The notes beneath the pieces are model-generated. The model did no database searches and was not told where the DNA came from. It worked only from the letters and a program-made list of their open reading frames with translations. From contig CBFHOH010000013.1 in the NCBI GenBank assembly GCA_965657335.1, forward strand, positions 61,236-125,235: a DNA stretch of 64,000 nt. Direction: 5' to 3'. Positions within the stretch are counted from its first letter, which is position 1, and every line of letters starts with the position of its first letter. Of this stretch, positions 54,454 to 62,724 are shown piece after piece. This DNA is from UBA4582 sp965657335. Lineage in GTDB: Bacteria; Pseudomonadota; Gammaproteobacteria; Pseudomonadales; Azotimanducaceae. A program made the position numbers and the translations under genes.

Positions 54454-55683
54454 ATGATTGATTTTGAGATCCCTGAAGAAACGAAGGCAATCCGAGACAA
54501 GGTGCGCAAATTTGTTCAGGAAGAAGTGATACCAGCAGAGGAAAACTGTACCGCTGATAACTTTGACTTTGTTCTCGCAGAACTGAGAAACAAGGCCAGA
54601 GGTCAGGGACTCTGGTGCCCTTTTGTTCCCGTTGAGCATGGTGGTATGGGTCTTCGGCCATTAGCAAACGCGCTGGTACAAATGGAACTCGGCGAAAGTT
54701 TTCTGGGCGCACTATCCATGAACACTCAGGGACCCGATGATGCGACGATGCTGACGCTGCTAGAGCATGGCACAGAGTATCAACGTGAAAAGTTCCTGAT
54801 TCCGCTGCTAAACGGCGAAAAACGCATTTGCTATTCCATGACTGAAAAAGCAGCCGGTGCAGATGCGACAGGCATGCAGACCACAGCAGAACTGGATGGA
54901 GATGAGTGGGTTCTCAATGGCGAAAAGTGGTTTAGCTCCTCTGCCAGTGTTGCAGATATTGCCGTCGTCATGGCCAAGACCGATCCGGAGGCTCCTAGGC
55001 ACGAGCAATACAGTACATTTATTGTCGAGCTACCTAATCCGGGTTATCAAATAGTGCGCAACATTGAAACCATGCAACCCCATACCGAGCTTGGACTCAA
55101 GCTTGGCGGCTCGCATTCAGAAATCATTATCGATGACCTGAGAGTACCGCGCGAAAACATTCTTGGCGGTCGGGGGCAAGGATTCAATATGGGCCAACAT
55201 CGACTTGCCTACGGGCGGTTGCGACATGGCATGCACAACGTCGCCATGGCACAACGCGCCCTTGACCTTGCCGCAGGACATGTTACTCAGCGAGAGACAT
55301 TCGGCAAGCGCTTGGCAGATCGTCAAGGCGTCAGATGGATGATGGCGGATTGCGCCGCGGAGATATACAAAGCCCGGCTGATGCTGTTACACATCGCTTA
55401 TAAAGCAGAGAGAGGGGAAGACTTAAGGCAAGAAAACGGCATCGCTAAAGTTTTTCTCGCACACATGGTTCACCAGGTTGTTGATACCGCAATTCAGCTG
55501 CATGGTGCGCTAGGCTATAGCCAGGACACACCCCTTGCACGTTGGTACACCGGCATCCGATCACAAAGGCTTGTTGATGGTCCGGATGAGGTACACCGCT
55601 GGCGCACGGGTGCCAATGTCATCAAAGCTTTCGAAGAGCATGGCACGACAGCCTCAGCCTGCGGGGGTGAGTTATTCGAATAG
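54454..55683 (+). CDS. Acyl-CoA dehydrogenase
   Basis: This 409-residue FAD enzyme has CYSMTEKAAGADATGM, the FAD-binding WFSSSASVADIAVVMAKT segment, a LGGSHSEIIIDDLRVPRENILGG hinge (cores given), QRETFGKRLADRQGVRWMMAD and the C-terminal LHGALGYSQDTPLARWYTGIR. The catalytic Glu probably lies in DGPDEVHRW near residue 376, as in ACAD10/11-like enzymes. It oxidises an acyl-CoA at the 2,3 bond and passes electrons to ETF. CAGGAGC precedes the ATG. It ends at a strong terminator and is likely monocistronic. Confidence 0.93.
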   Translation: MIDFEIPEETKAIRDKVRKFVQEEVIPAEENCTADNFDFVLAELRNKARGQGLWCPFVPVEHGGMGLRPLANALVQMELGESFLGALSMNTQGPDDATMLTLLEHGTEYQREKFLIPLLNGEKRICYSMTEKAAGADATGMQTTAELDGDEWVLNGEKWFSSSASVADIAVVMAKTDPEAPRHEQYSTFIVELPNPGYQIVRNIETMQPHTELGLKLGGSHSEIIIDDLRVPRENILGGRGQGFNMGQHRLAYGRLRHGMHNVAMAQRALDLAAGHVTQRETFGKRLADRQGVRWMMADCAAEIYKARLMLLHIAYKAERGEDLRQENGIAKVFLAHMVHQVVDTAIQLHGALGYSQDTPLARWYTGIRSQRLVDGPDEVHRWRTGANVIKAFEEHGTTASACGGELFE

Positions 55684-55707
55684 GCAAAGTCTTTATTTGA
55701 TACCACT

Positions 55708-55741
55708 AAAAGCCGCTGTCGATTTTGACGGCGGCTTTTTT
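55708..55741 (+). terminator. Rho-independent terminator after the acyl-CoA dehydrogenase gene
   Basis: AAAAGCCGCTGTC pairs with GACGGCGGCTTTT (one G-T wobble) around a 5-7-base loop, ending in T6. The matching A-run on the left lets it work toward the convergent VOC gene as well. Confidence 0.9.
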
Positions 55742-55744
55742 GTG

Positions 55745-56398
55745 CTACGGCCAGAAACCTTCCAACACGGAATCACTGAGTACCACGGTGCCTCTAGGTG
55801 ACTCAAATTCTAGAACGAAATCCGCGTCCCCCTGCACAAAGTTAACGCCTTCTGTCTCGCTAATCACTTTTCCTAGCCTGGGATCGGGATGTGAGACTTT
55901 GAGAGAGACAAACTTTCCGGCAACAGGATTTGTACCAGCAGGGTGAGGACACGACAGCCAGTCAATGAAAAATGGCGCAAACCCCTTCAGTTCATGGTGG
56001 CGCAAATTCATTAAACGCCAGTCTAGCACCAAACCATCGGGTTGTTTTCGTGACATATCAAAGGGCGAAGCCGTCTCGAAACCGTGCAAATCTCCAGCCA
56101 TTTCATCAAGGGTACCGGACCTAATCGCCCAAGCGAGCAATTGATTGCCCTCAAAGGTGGCGATTCTCTGACCCAAGTTGCTCGCCTGTTGAATCGTTCG
56201 CTCATTGATTTGAGCCGGATCAGGACTGATGAGTTCGAGATAAACAGAATCGCCAAGGGAAGCCAGTGCGTTATGCGTCCCACCTCCGATGTGCGGTCCA
56301 CCATAGGCCGGTTTACACCCGGTGAGATCTGCAAATTCTTCAATCGCCAGATTGAGGTCGGGATGGGCAATGACAATGTGATCAAGTTGATTGGTCAT
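55745..56398 (-). CDS. VOC-superfamily (glyoxalase-like) protein
   Basis: This is a 217-residue protein of the glyoxalase/VOC superfamily, probably the PF13468-type Glyoxalase_3. It begins LDHIVIAHPDLNLAIEEFADLTG, has GGTHNALASLGDSVYLELISP and ends with VLEFESPRGTVVLSDS. It probably binds a divalent metal with His, Glu and others; the reaction is unknown. The ATG at the complement of 56396-56398 places the family motif at the N-terminus; the frame runs 21 codons further with an unlikely sequence. It converges on the acyl-CoA dehydrogenase gene. Confidence 0.85.
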   Translation of the reverse strand: MTNQLDHIVIAHPDLNLAIEEFADLTGCKPAYGGPHIGGGTHNALASLGDSVYLELISPDPAQINERTIQQASNLGQRIATFEGNQLLAWAIRSGTLDEMAGDLHGFETASPFDMSRKQPDGLVLDWRLMNLRHHELKGFAPFFIDWLSCPHPAGTNPVAGKFVSLKVSHPDPRLGKVISETEGVNFVQGDADFVLEFESPRGTVVLSDSVLEGFWP

Positions 56399-56520
56399 AG
56401 TTTTCAGTTCACTCGCTAGGTTTACCCGCAAATTTTGGCGCTGGACAAAAACCTGAAACATTCAGGTTGTGATGTTCAAGCATACCGACTCTCATGCGAA
56501 TTTCGAGCAACACAGTGGCA

Positions 56521-56580
56521 ACTTTTATAGAATTTATAAACACGTTCTAATAACTTTATAACGCGTTTAGAATTTGATAG
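56521..56580. promoter_or_regulatory. AT-rich upstream region with short inverted repeats, possible TetR operator
   Basis: TTCTAA (56545-56550) and TTAGAA (56567-56572), and TAGAA (56528-56532) with TTCTA (56545-56549), form short inverted pairs in an AT-rich stretch just before the TetR-led operon. The arms are only five to six bases, so chance is possible. Confidence 0.3.
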
Positions 56581-56608
56581 TGTTTCACTTTTACGGACCT
56601 TGTGACCC

Positions 56609-57304
56609 TTGAGTAAGCGAGAACAAAACAAAAGTGACAAACGCGGCCAAATTATCACGGCTGCACGCGAACTGATGAGAGTCCGAAGCTCGACCGGCTT
56701 TTCTATGCGTCAACTCGCTGACGCTTCCGGCGTGAGCCTTGCAACCCCCTACAACCTCTTTGGCTCTAAACAAGGGGTTATTTCTGCTGTGATGGATACT
56801 GATCTTGATGACTTTAAAGGCCGACTGATGGGCCTTGACAGCGACCCGCTTGATCGCATTTTTAATCTTGTGTCCGTCTCTTCACAGCTTTTCGCTGAGA
56901 AGCCTAATTACTACAAGACCGGCGCACGTGCGATGCACAGGGAAACCGACAAGACGCTTAAGAGCCACTTCGGCCTACCCCGGCAAGCACTCATGAAGCA
57001 TCTTGTTCAACAGGCTATTCAACACGAGTACATATCTCCCCGCATGAATGCGGACTCATTATCAATCACACTCAGCATGCAATTTTATAGCTGGATACAG
57101 CTTTGGGCTAACGATCAAATCACATTAAAAGAATTAGAAACCCGAGGGCATTACACATTTGCCGTCACACTCGCAGGCGCAGCAACTGCGTCAGCTAGAG
57201 AAAGACTTTTGGATCAAATCATACAACTACAAGGATCTCTGCCGGAGAGTCGCGGAGATTCAGTCGATTTCAGTCAATACGAACACAAGAGGCAATCAAT
57301 ATGA
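56609..57304 (+). CDS. TetR-family transcriptional regulator of the catabolic operon
   Basis: This 231-residue regulator has an N-terminal DNA-binding domain (IITAARELMRVRSSTGF, then RQLADASGVSLATPYNLFGSKQGVI) and a TetR_C ligand domain. Only TTG at 56609 gives the expected MSKREQNKSDKR start. It is the first gene of a same-strand run of seven, and its TGA overlaps the next ATG by 4 bp. That makes it an autoregulated first gene, likely sensing a pathway intermediate. Confidence 0.9.
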   Translation: MSKREQNKSDKRGQIITAARELMRVRSSTGFSMRQLADASGVSLATPYNLFGSKQGVISAVMDTDLDDFKGRLMGLDSDPLDRIFNLVSVSSQLFAEKPNYYKTGARAMHRETDKTLKSHFGLPRQALMKHLVQQAIQHEYISPRMNADSLSITLSMQFYSWIQLWANDQITLKELETRGHYTFAVTLAGAATASARERLLDQIIQLQGSLPESRGDSVDFSQYEHKRQSI

Positions 57305-57525
57305 AAACGGTTAGGAAATCAATTTTCCCTGAAGCTGAAGACACTTGGGCGACGATAGCTGCTAGGGAACTCACCGACATCGGTGAGGATGAGGCAGTCG
57401 CTAAGATACAAAGTTGGAATTTGCATGTCTTCGCACGACGCGCACCCGATGACGGTGCACCTAGAGCCGGGAACCCCATTTTGCCCAGCGATGTAATTTT
57501 CCTTGAAGCACCGCTACCCGCATGA
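57301..57525 (+). CDS. Small LysM-like orphan protein
   Basis: This 74-residue protein shows a pattern resembling one LysM unit: DTWATIAARELTD near 14-26, KIQSWNLHVF near 35-44 and ILPSDVIFLEAP at the end. It has no signal peptide, so a cell-wall role is unlikely; cytoplasmic LysM-like folds do exist as protein modules. The ATGA overlap with TetR (57301-57304) and the ATGA overlap with the next gene (57522-57525) show it is translated as part of the operon. I do not know a named family for it. Confidence 0.72.
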   Translation: MKTVRKSIFPEAEDTWATIAARELTDIGEDEAVAKIQSWNLHVFARRAPDDGAPRAGNPILPSDVIFLEAPLPA

Positions 57526-57752
57526 GCATACCCAGAATAAGAGCAGTTAGACTCGCCGCCGCACACGAGGGCGTAGCCGAGATGATTTTAGAAATTGAAT
57601 TTGAAAACGGCAGTGCATCAGAAGTCAGCCTCGACAATGCTAGCGGGCTGGCACTCATGAAAGACTGCGATGCTGAAACAGCCGAGGACCTTATCGGTCA
57701 AAGCTGGGAAAGAGTGCGAGACGCACTCACATCTGCATATAACAGATACTAG
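57522..57752 (+). CDS. Small orphan protein in the catabolic operon
   Basis: This 76-residue protein has a beta-hairpin-like segment (VAEMILEIEFENGSASEVSL) and a C-terminal helix with EDLIGQSWERVRDALTSAY. There are no Cys, no signal peptide and no membrane segment. I recognise no family. Its ATG overlaps the TGA of the LysM-like gene, and the amidohydrolase gene starts 12 bp after its stop, so it is most likely a structural or accessory subunit of that enzyme or of another pathway step. Its existence as a real gene is supported by the precise coupling. Confidence 0.72.
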   Translation: MSIPRIRAVRLAAAHEGVAEMILEIEFENGSASEVSLDNASGLALMKDCDAETAEDLIGQSWERVRDALTSAYNRY

Positions 57753-57764
57753 GAGAAACAAAAC

Positions 57765-59435
57765 ATGTTAGACATGATTATCAGAAACGGCCAGATCATT
57801 GATGGCACCGGACAAGCGGCATACAGCGGTGATGTCGCGATCAAGAACGGCAAGATTGTCGAAGTGGGTCAGATTAACCAATCTGCTACGAAGGAAATCG
57901 ACGCAAACGGCATGGTTGTATCTCCTGGATTCATTGATCCTCATACTCACTTTGATGCTCAATTACTCTGGGACGGCGCAGCGAAACCTGCCATCGAACA
58001 CGGCGTTACTACCATTGTCCCAGGTAATTGTTCATTGTCGCTGGCACCTTTGAAGGCTGAACACAGAATGAAACTGGTTGGCATGTTCAACCAAATCGAG
58101 GAAATGCCACATATCGCATTTGAAGAAGGCGTTGAATGGAATTGGGAAACATTTGATGAATTCGTCCAGCGCATTAAACAAGGTCTCATGATCAACGTGG
58201 CACCGCTAGTGGGTCACAGTGTGTTACGCCTTTGGGTCATGGGCGAGGCATCAATGCATAGGCAAGCAGACGAAACAGAGATCGCCGAGATGCAGAAGCT
58301 CTTGCGCGAATGTCTAGACGCTGGCGCAATTGGCTTGTCTACCAGCTTTGTCGATATGGATGAACGACTGCAACCTGTGCCAAGCCGTTACGCAACCCCA
58401 CATGAACTGGACGCACTGTGCCAAGTGCTCAAAGAATACAATCGTATTTTGCAGGTTGTACACGAGTTCTTTGATACAGATCTTACCGTTGCCCGCATTG
58501 ATCAGCTAGCCGACCTCAGTCGCAAACATGATATTACAACAACACTATCGCCCTTGTTTGTTAATGCAGACAACTTTGATGGCGTTGACCGCATCATGGC
58601 GCGTATTGATGAACAGGTTGAAGCTGGCGCACGGGTATGGCCACAGGTGCAAACGCGACCAATCGATATCAGTTTTTGCTTCGCCGTGCCAAGTCTGCTT
58701 TTCATTAGACTACGCACCTGGTATTCCGTGATTCGTTTTGGCACAGTCGAAAGCATTGTCGCGGCGTTTAAAGACGAGGACCAACGAGCAAAAATGGTCG
58801 CTGAGGCGCAACCCATGATGACCCTATGGCAAGGGCTTATTCTTCGACAAGTAAACACTGATGAGAATCAACAATACGTTGGCAAGTCTCTCGCTGAAAT
58901 CGCAGAGTTGCGTGGCACTGACGCATTAAACGCGATGATTGATCTTTCACTGGAAGAAAACCTCGACGCTCACTTCCTTGCTGCTGACATGGGCCACAAT
59001 AATGATGCCAAAGTTGGCTCGTTACTTATCCATCCTAATGTGATGATTGGCGCCAGCGATGGCGGCGCACACATCCTCTCCTTCTCGACTTACGGTGACA
59101 CCGGCTACCTGATCAGCCGCTTTGTGAGAGAAACCCCCACCATGTCACTCGAGGCCGCGGTTAAAAAGGTAACCGCAGACCCGGCTGAAATTTGGGGTAT
59201 TCAAGGTCGCGGAAAACTTGAACCAGGTTACGCTGCTGACATTACGATCTTTGACGCGAAAACGATAGATCGCGGAGACGAGTATTATGTTCAAGACGTA
59301 CCGGGCAATGGTTACCGATACGTGCGCGACAGCATTGGCGTCGATACGGTTGTTATCGGCGGTGATATCGCCTACACCGATGCAGGAGGATATACAAACG
59401 CTGCCAATGGGGAAATTATAGGAGGAAGGGCGTGA
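57765..59435 (+). CDS. N-acyl-D-amino-acid deacylase-like amidohydrolase
   Basis: This 556-residue amidohydrolase has MIIRNGQIIDGTG, the metal pair FIDPHTHFDAQ, a VPGNCSLSLAP segment with the Cys that bridges metal in D-aminoacylases, HFLAADMGHNNDAKVG, and GASDGGAHI with the catalytic Asp. It belongs to the D-aminoacylase/dihydroorotase-like group, which hydrolyses amide or cyclic-amide bonds. Here the conserved GNCG is GNCS. It is bounded by the orphan gene (12 bp) and an epoxide hydrolase gene starting inside its stop (59432-59435), so it is in the operon's central step. Confidence 0.9.
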   Translation: MLDMIIRNGQIIDGTGQAAYSGDVAIKNGKIVEVGQINQSATKEIDANGMVVSPGFIDPHTHFDAQLLWDGAAKPAIEHGVTTIVPGNCSLSLAPLKAEHRMKLVGMFNQIEEMPHIAFEEGVEWNWETFDEFVQRIKQGLMINVAPLVGHSVLRLWVMGEASMHRQADETEIAEMQKLLRECLDAGAIGLSTSFVDMDERLQPVPSRYATPHELDALCQVLKEYNRILQVVHEFFDTDLTVARIDQLADLSRKHDITTTLSPLFVNADNFDGVDRIMARIDEQVEAGARVWPQVQTRPIDISFCFAVPSLLFIRLRTWYSVIRFGTVESIVAAFKDEDQRAKMVAEAQPMMTLWQGLILRQVNTDENQQYVGKSLAEIAELRGTDALNAMIDLSLEENLDAHFLAADMGHNNDAKVGSLLIHPNVMIGASDGGAHILSFSTYGDTGYLISRFVRETPTMSLEAAVKKVTADPAEIWGIQGRGKLEPGYAADITIFDAKTIDRGDEYYVQDVPGNGYRYVRDSIGVDTVVIGGDIAYTDAGGYTNAANGEIIGGRA

Positions 59436-60394
59436 CTAACCATGGCTCGATAACACAGCGAAGGGTCGCCACCAACGGCATTGCGCTCAACATCGCAGAG
59501 CAAGGTAGTGGTCCTCTAGTGATACTGCTTCACGGTTTTCCCGAGTCTTGGTATTCATGGAGACATCAGTTTGAGCCGATCGCAAATGCAGGTTTCCACG
59601 TTGTTGCACCTGATATGCGCGGTTATGGCAAAAGTGATAAACCCGCTGATATTTCAGCTTACAATCAGGTTGAAGTCGTTAACGACATCATCGGGCTCAT
59701 TTCAGCATTAGGACACGAAACGGCAATTGTTATTGGACACGACTGGGGGGCTCCGACTGCCTGGAGCACGGCCTTGTTTCATCCGGATAAAGTGTCGGCC
59801 GTGGGCGCTTTGTCAGTGCCTTTTAGCCCTCGCCCCGAGGCGCCGCCATTGGACACACTCAAAGCGATTTTTAAAGACATGTTCTTTTACCAGCTCTACT
59901 TTCAAGCGCCCGGCGTGGCAGAAGCCGAATTGGAGCAAAATGTTAAGCAATCCCTGCGAAAGTTCTACCATATGGCATCGGGAGACATAGACATTGCTGA
60001 CTTCACGCCGAGGCCTGCTGACGCAGATCTGCTTTCAGATACGCCCGATCCGGGCAAACTTGGGCCTTGGTGTTCTGAGGAAGATCTTGAATTTTATACC
60101 GCCGAGTTCTCCGCTAGTGGGTTTAGAGGTCCTCTGAACTACTATCGTAATCACAATCTTACCTGGCAACTTACCGAAGGTGCGCCACGACAGATCACTC
60201 AGCCAGCGATGTTTATGGCCGGACAAAAAGACGGCGTCATTATGATGGCAGCAGAAGCGCTGAAAGCAATGGACAAGAACGTACCCAATCAGGTGCTGCA
60301 TGAACTTATTCCGGATTGCGGTCACTGGACCCAACAAGAAGCCCCTGATGCGGTAAACAAAGGTATTTTAAAATTTTTGGAGCAAGTTTCATGA
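59432..60394 (+). CDS. Alpha/beta epoxide hydrolase-like enzyme
   Basis: This 320-residue hydrolase has HGFPESWYSWRHQF (the HGxP oxyanion motif), DMRGYGKSDKP, an Asp nucleophile in IGHDWGAPTAW, MAGQKDGV and a C-terminal His in DCGHWTQQEAPD. It matches epoxide hydrolases of the ABH fold, but fluoroacetate or haloacid dehalogenases look similar. It would open an epoxide or ester made by the FAD enzyme next door. The start is GTG in a GTGA overlap with the amidohydrolase, with AGGAGG upstream. Its last codon overlaps the FAD gene by 4 bp. Confidence 0.9.
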   Translation: MTNHGSITQRRVATNGIALNIAEQGSGPLVILLHGFPESWYSWRHQFEPIANAGFHVVAPDMRGYGKSDKPADISAYNQVEVVNDIIGLISALGHETAIVIGHDWGAPTAWSTALFHPDKVSAVGALSVPFSPRPEAPPLDTLKAIFKDMFFYQLYFQAPGVAEAELEQNVKQSLRKFYHMASGDIDIADFTPRPADADLLSDTPDPGKLGPWCSEEDLEFYTAEFSASGFRGPLNYYRNHNLTWQLTEGAPRQITQPAMFMAGQKDGVIMMAAEALKAMDKNVPNQVLHELIPDCGHWTQQEAPDAVNKGILKFLEQVS

Positions 60395-61884
60395 GCGAAT
60401 CTGTCGTCATAGTAGGTGCAGGAATCACAGGGTTGTGCACTGGGCTGGCATTAGCGAAGAACGGCCATAAGGTGACACTGGTCGAAAGAGACGCGCCTCC
60501 CCCCGAAGGTGATGTTGATGAGGCTTTTTTCCACTGGAACCGTCGCGGCGCTGCGCAGTTTAGACATCCCCACGCCTTTCTCGCAGTGATGAGCAATTTA
60601 CTGGAGAAAAGCTTTCCAGATTTGATTGAAAACTTCTGGCACGCCGGCGCGCGAAAAATAACCTTTAAAGACATGTTACCTCCGGAACTAGAGTCAGAAT
60701 ACATTCCCGAACCCGGCGACGAAAAACTATGGTTGCTTATGTGTCGCAGGGCAACGATGGAAACCGTTTTTCGCCGCTATGCCGAGCGCTCCAATCTGAC
60801 AATAATCAGCAATACGCAAGTCACAGGCACACTGACTGAAAAAACGAACGATCTGATTGATGTTAAAGGCATTGAAATAAGAGACAGCGATGGCGAAAAA
60901 TCAGAGATCCGTGCCGATATTGTTATCGATGCTGGCGGCCGAAACAGCAAATTTAAAGAGTGGTTAGCGGACGAAGGTGCAATCTTCACGAGTGAGGATG
61001 ATGACGCAGAGATTGTTTACTACACCCGACACTACAAGCTACTCGACGGGGTAGAAGAACCAGAGAGACGCAGCGATATGCCCTCGGCCGGTGACCTGGG
61101 CTACTTGAAATTTGGCGTGTTTCCAGGAGAAGGCGGCCATTTTGCCGTAATCATTTGTTTGCCTAATCACGAACATGAGCTCAGAGAGGCCATTAAAGAC
61201 GGCGAAACCTTTGACCAAATCTGTCAAGGGATACCTGGACTTGCGAGATGGATTGGACCAGAAAAGTGCACAGCGACAACCTCTTCTTTCGGTTTTGGTG
61301 ATATTCACGCAATTTGGCATCACAGCGTGCATGATGAAAAACCTGCAGCGCTGAATTTTTTCTCTGTAGGAGATGCCGCATTGCGCACTAATCCTTTGTA
61401 TGGCAGAGGTTGCAGCACCGGCGTCATTCATGCACACGTGCTAGCAGATCTCATTCAGGAGGAAAGCGATCCACTAAAACGCGCATTAAGCTTTGCACAG
61501 AAAACCGAAGAAGAGCTTCGACCTATATTCACGGCAAGTCTTAATGAAGACCGAAGAGGTATAAAACGCGCCAAAGCAATTCTAGGTGGAGAGGAACTGG
61601 ATAAAACGCGAGGTTTTAAACAATGGTTTGGCGCCGCATTTGGCGACGCAATCGGTCGTGCATCTCGAGAAAAGATTCATGTGCTTCGCGGCGCCATGCG
61701 CTCCTTCAATCTGATGGAGAAGCCAGGGGACTTTCTCAAAGATTGGCCAATACGCATGACGATACTTCGTTACATGCTTAAAGGACGCAAACACAACGCA
61801 GCCGTGCGTTTAGAGCGAGGGCCCAAGCGCCAAGAGATGCTCGCAATACTTCGTCAAGAACAAAAAAGTGTTAACACCGCCTAG
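60391..61884 (+). CDS. FAD-dependent monooxygenase-like protein
   Basis: This 497-residue flavoprotein has VVIVGAGITGLCTGLALA (FAD loop), LVERDAPPPEGD, a VIDAGGRNSKF motif and SVGDAALRTNPLYGRGCS (second FAD loop). It is close to hydroxylase-type FAD enzymes of the tryptophan halogenase/geranylgeranyl-reductase fold, and I cannot choose between hydroxylation, epoxidation and oxidation. The halogenase lysine motif is not evident. It overlaps the epoxide hydrolase gene (ATGA at 60391-60394), a pairing that suggests epoxidation followed by hydrolysis. Confidence 0.86.
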   Translation: MSESVVIVGAGITGLCTGLALAKNGHKVTLVERDAPPPEGDVDEAFFHWNRRGAAQFRHPHAFLAVMSNLLEKSFPDLIENFWHAGARKITFKDMLPPELESEYIPEPGDEKLWLLMCRRATMETVFRRYAERSNLTIISNTQVTGTLTEKTNDLIDVKGIEIRDSDGEKSEIRADIVIDAGGRNSKFKEWLADEGAIFTSEDDDAEIVYYTRHYKLLDGVEEPERRSDMPSAGDLGYLKFGVFPGEGGHFAVIICLPNHEHELREAIKDGETFDQICQGIPGLARWIGPEKCTATTSSFGFGDIHAIWHHSVHDEKPAALNFFSVGDAALRTNPLYGRGCSTGVIHAHVLADLIQEESDPLKRALSFAQKTEEELRPIFTASLNEDRRGIKRAKAILGGEELDKTRGFKQWFGAAFGDAIGRASREKIHVLRGAMRSFNLMEKPGDFLKDWPIRMTILRYMLKGRKHNAAVRLERGPKRQEMLAILRQEQKSVNTA

Positions 61885-61896
61885 GGAGATAGTTAC

Positions 61897-62694
61897 ATGA
61901 GCTACGAAACAATACTGACTTCAGTCGAAGAAGGCATACTCACAATCACCATGAATCGACCCGAGCGCCTCAATGCTTGGACCTATCAGATGGGCGAAGA
62001 ATTAGATGATGCGATAGCAAAAGGGAACGTCAACGATGAGGTAGAAGCCATTATTTTGACAGGTGCCGGTCGTGGGTTTTGTGCAGGTGCAGATATCGAG
62101 GATCTATTCAAAGAGCAGGTCGACAGCGGTAAGACAGGTAGCAGTTCAGCGCGACAACCAAGAGACTGGGTCGGTTTGATCCGTTCGTCAAAACCCTGTA
62201 TTGCCGCAATTAACGGCGCCGCGATAGGCGTTGGTTTGACTCAGGTTTTACCCATGGACTATCTGGTCGTTGCGGAAGAAGCAAAGCTTAGCGCTAGGTT
62301 TATCAAGATGGGTGTTGTGCCGGAACTGGCTAGCTCAAAATTTTTGGTCGCTCGGATGGGCTTTGGTCATGCCAGTGAATTGATGCTTACTGGAAAAACC
62401 ATCAACGGCACTGAAGCTGCTCAGATACAGCTGGTCGATAAAGCTGTTCCGGCCGATCAACTGATGGCTGTCGCACGGGACGTTGCGAAGTCTATGGGCG
62501 AAAATCCTCAGGGCGCGTTACAAACTGTGAAGCAATTAATCACAGAAAACATGTCAGAGCCTGATCTTCGTGAGGTTCAAAAAAGAGAACTCGCGGCATT
62601 GGAAGTTTGTTATAAAAGCGCCGAACATAAAGAAGCCATCGAAGCTTTCATCGACAAACGTGAACCAGATTTTCGCGAAGCCAGGCGGCGCTAA
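61897..62694 (+). CDS. Enoyl-CoA hydratase/isomerase family protein
   Basis: This is a 265-residue crotonase-fold enzyme. It has ILTITMNRPERLNAWT, the oxyanion loop GRGFCAGADIEDLF, and AINGAAIGVGLTQVLPMDYLVV. In the region of the catalytic glutamates it has KMGVVPELASSKFL; the first glutamate is not clear, so isomerase or lyase activity is possible. It hydrates or isomerises a CoA thioester in the last step of a degradation. GGGAGA lies before the ATG. It is the last gene of the operon, 12 bp after the FAD gene, and converges on the MFS gene. Confidence 0.9.
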   Translation: MSYETILTSVEEGILTITMNRPERLNAWTYQMGEELDDAIAKGNVNDEVEAIILTGAGRGFCAGADIEDLFKEQVDSGKTGSSSARQPRDWVGLIRSSKPCIAAINGAAIGVGLTQVLPMDYLVVAEEAKLSARFIKMGVVPELASSKFLVARMGFGHASELMLTGKTINGTEAAQIQLVDKAVPADQLMAVARDVAKSMGENPQGALQTVKQLITENMSEPDLREVQKRELAALEVCYKSAEHKEAIEAFIDKREPDFREARRR

Positions 62695-62724
62695 ACGATC
62701 ACGTATTTAGTTAACTTGCTATTG

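Noticed and set aside
60391..61884. Flavin-dependent tryptophan halogenase
   Set aside because: The FAD loops are shared by several families, and the halogenase-specific lysine and WxWxIP motifs are not seen.
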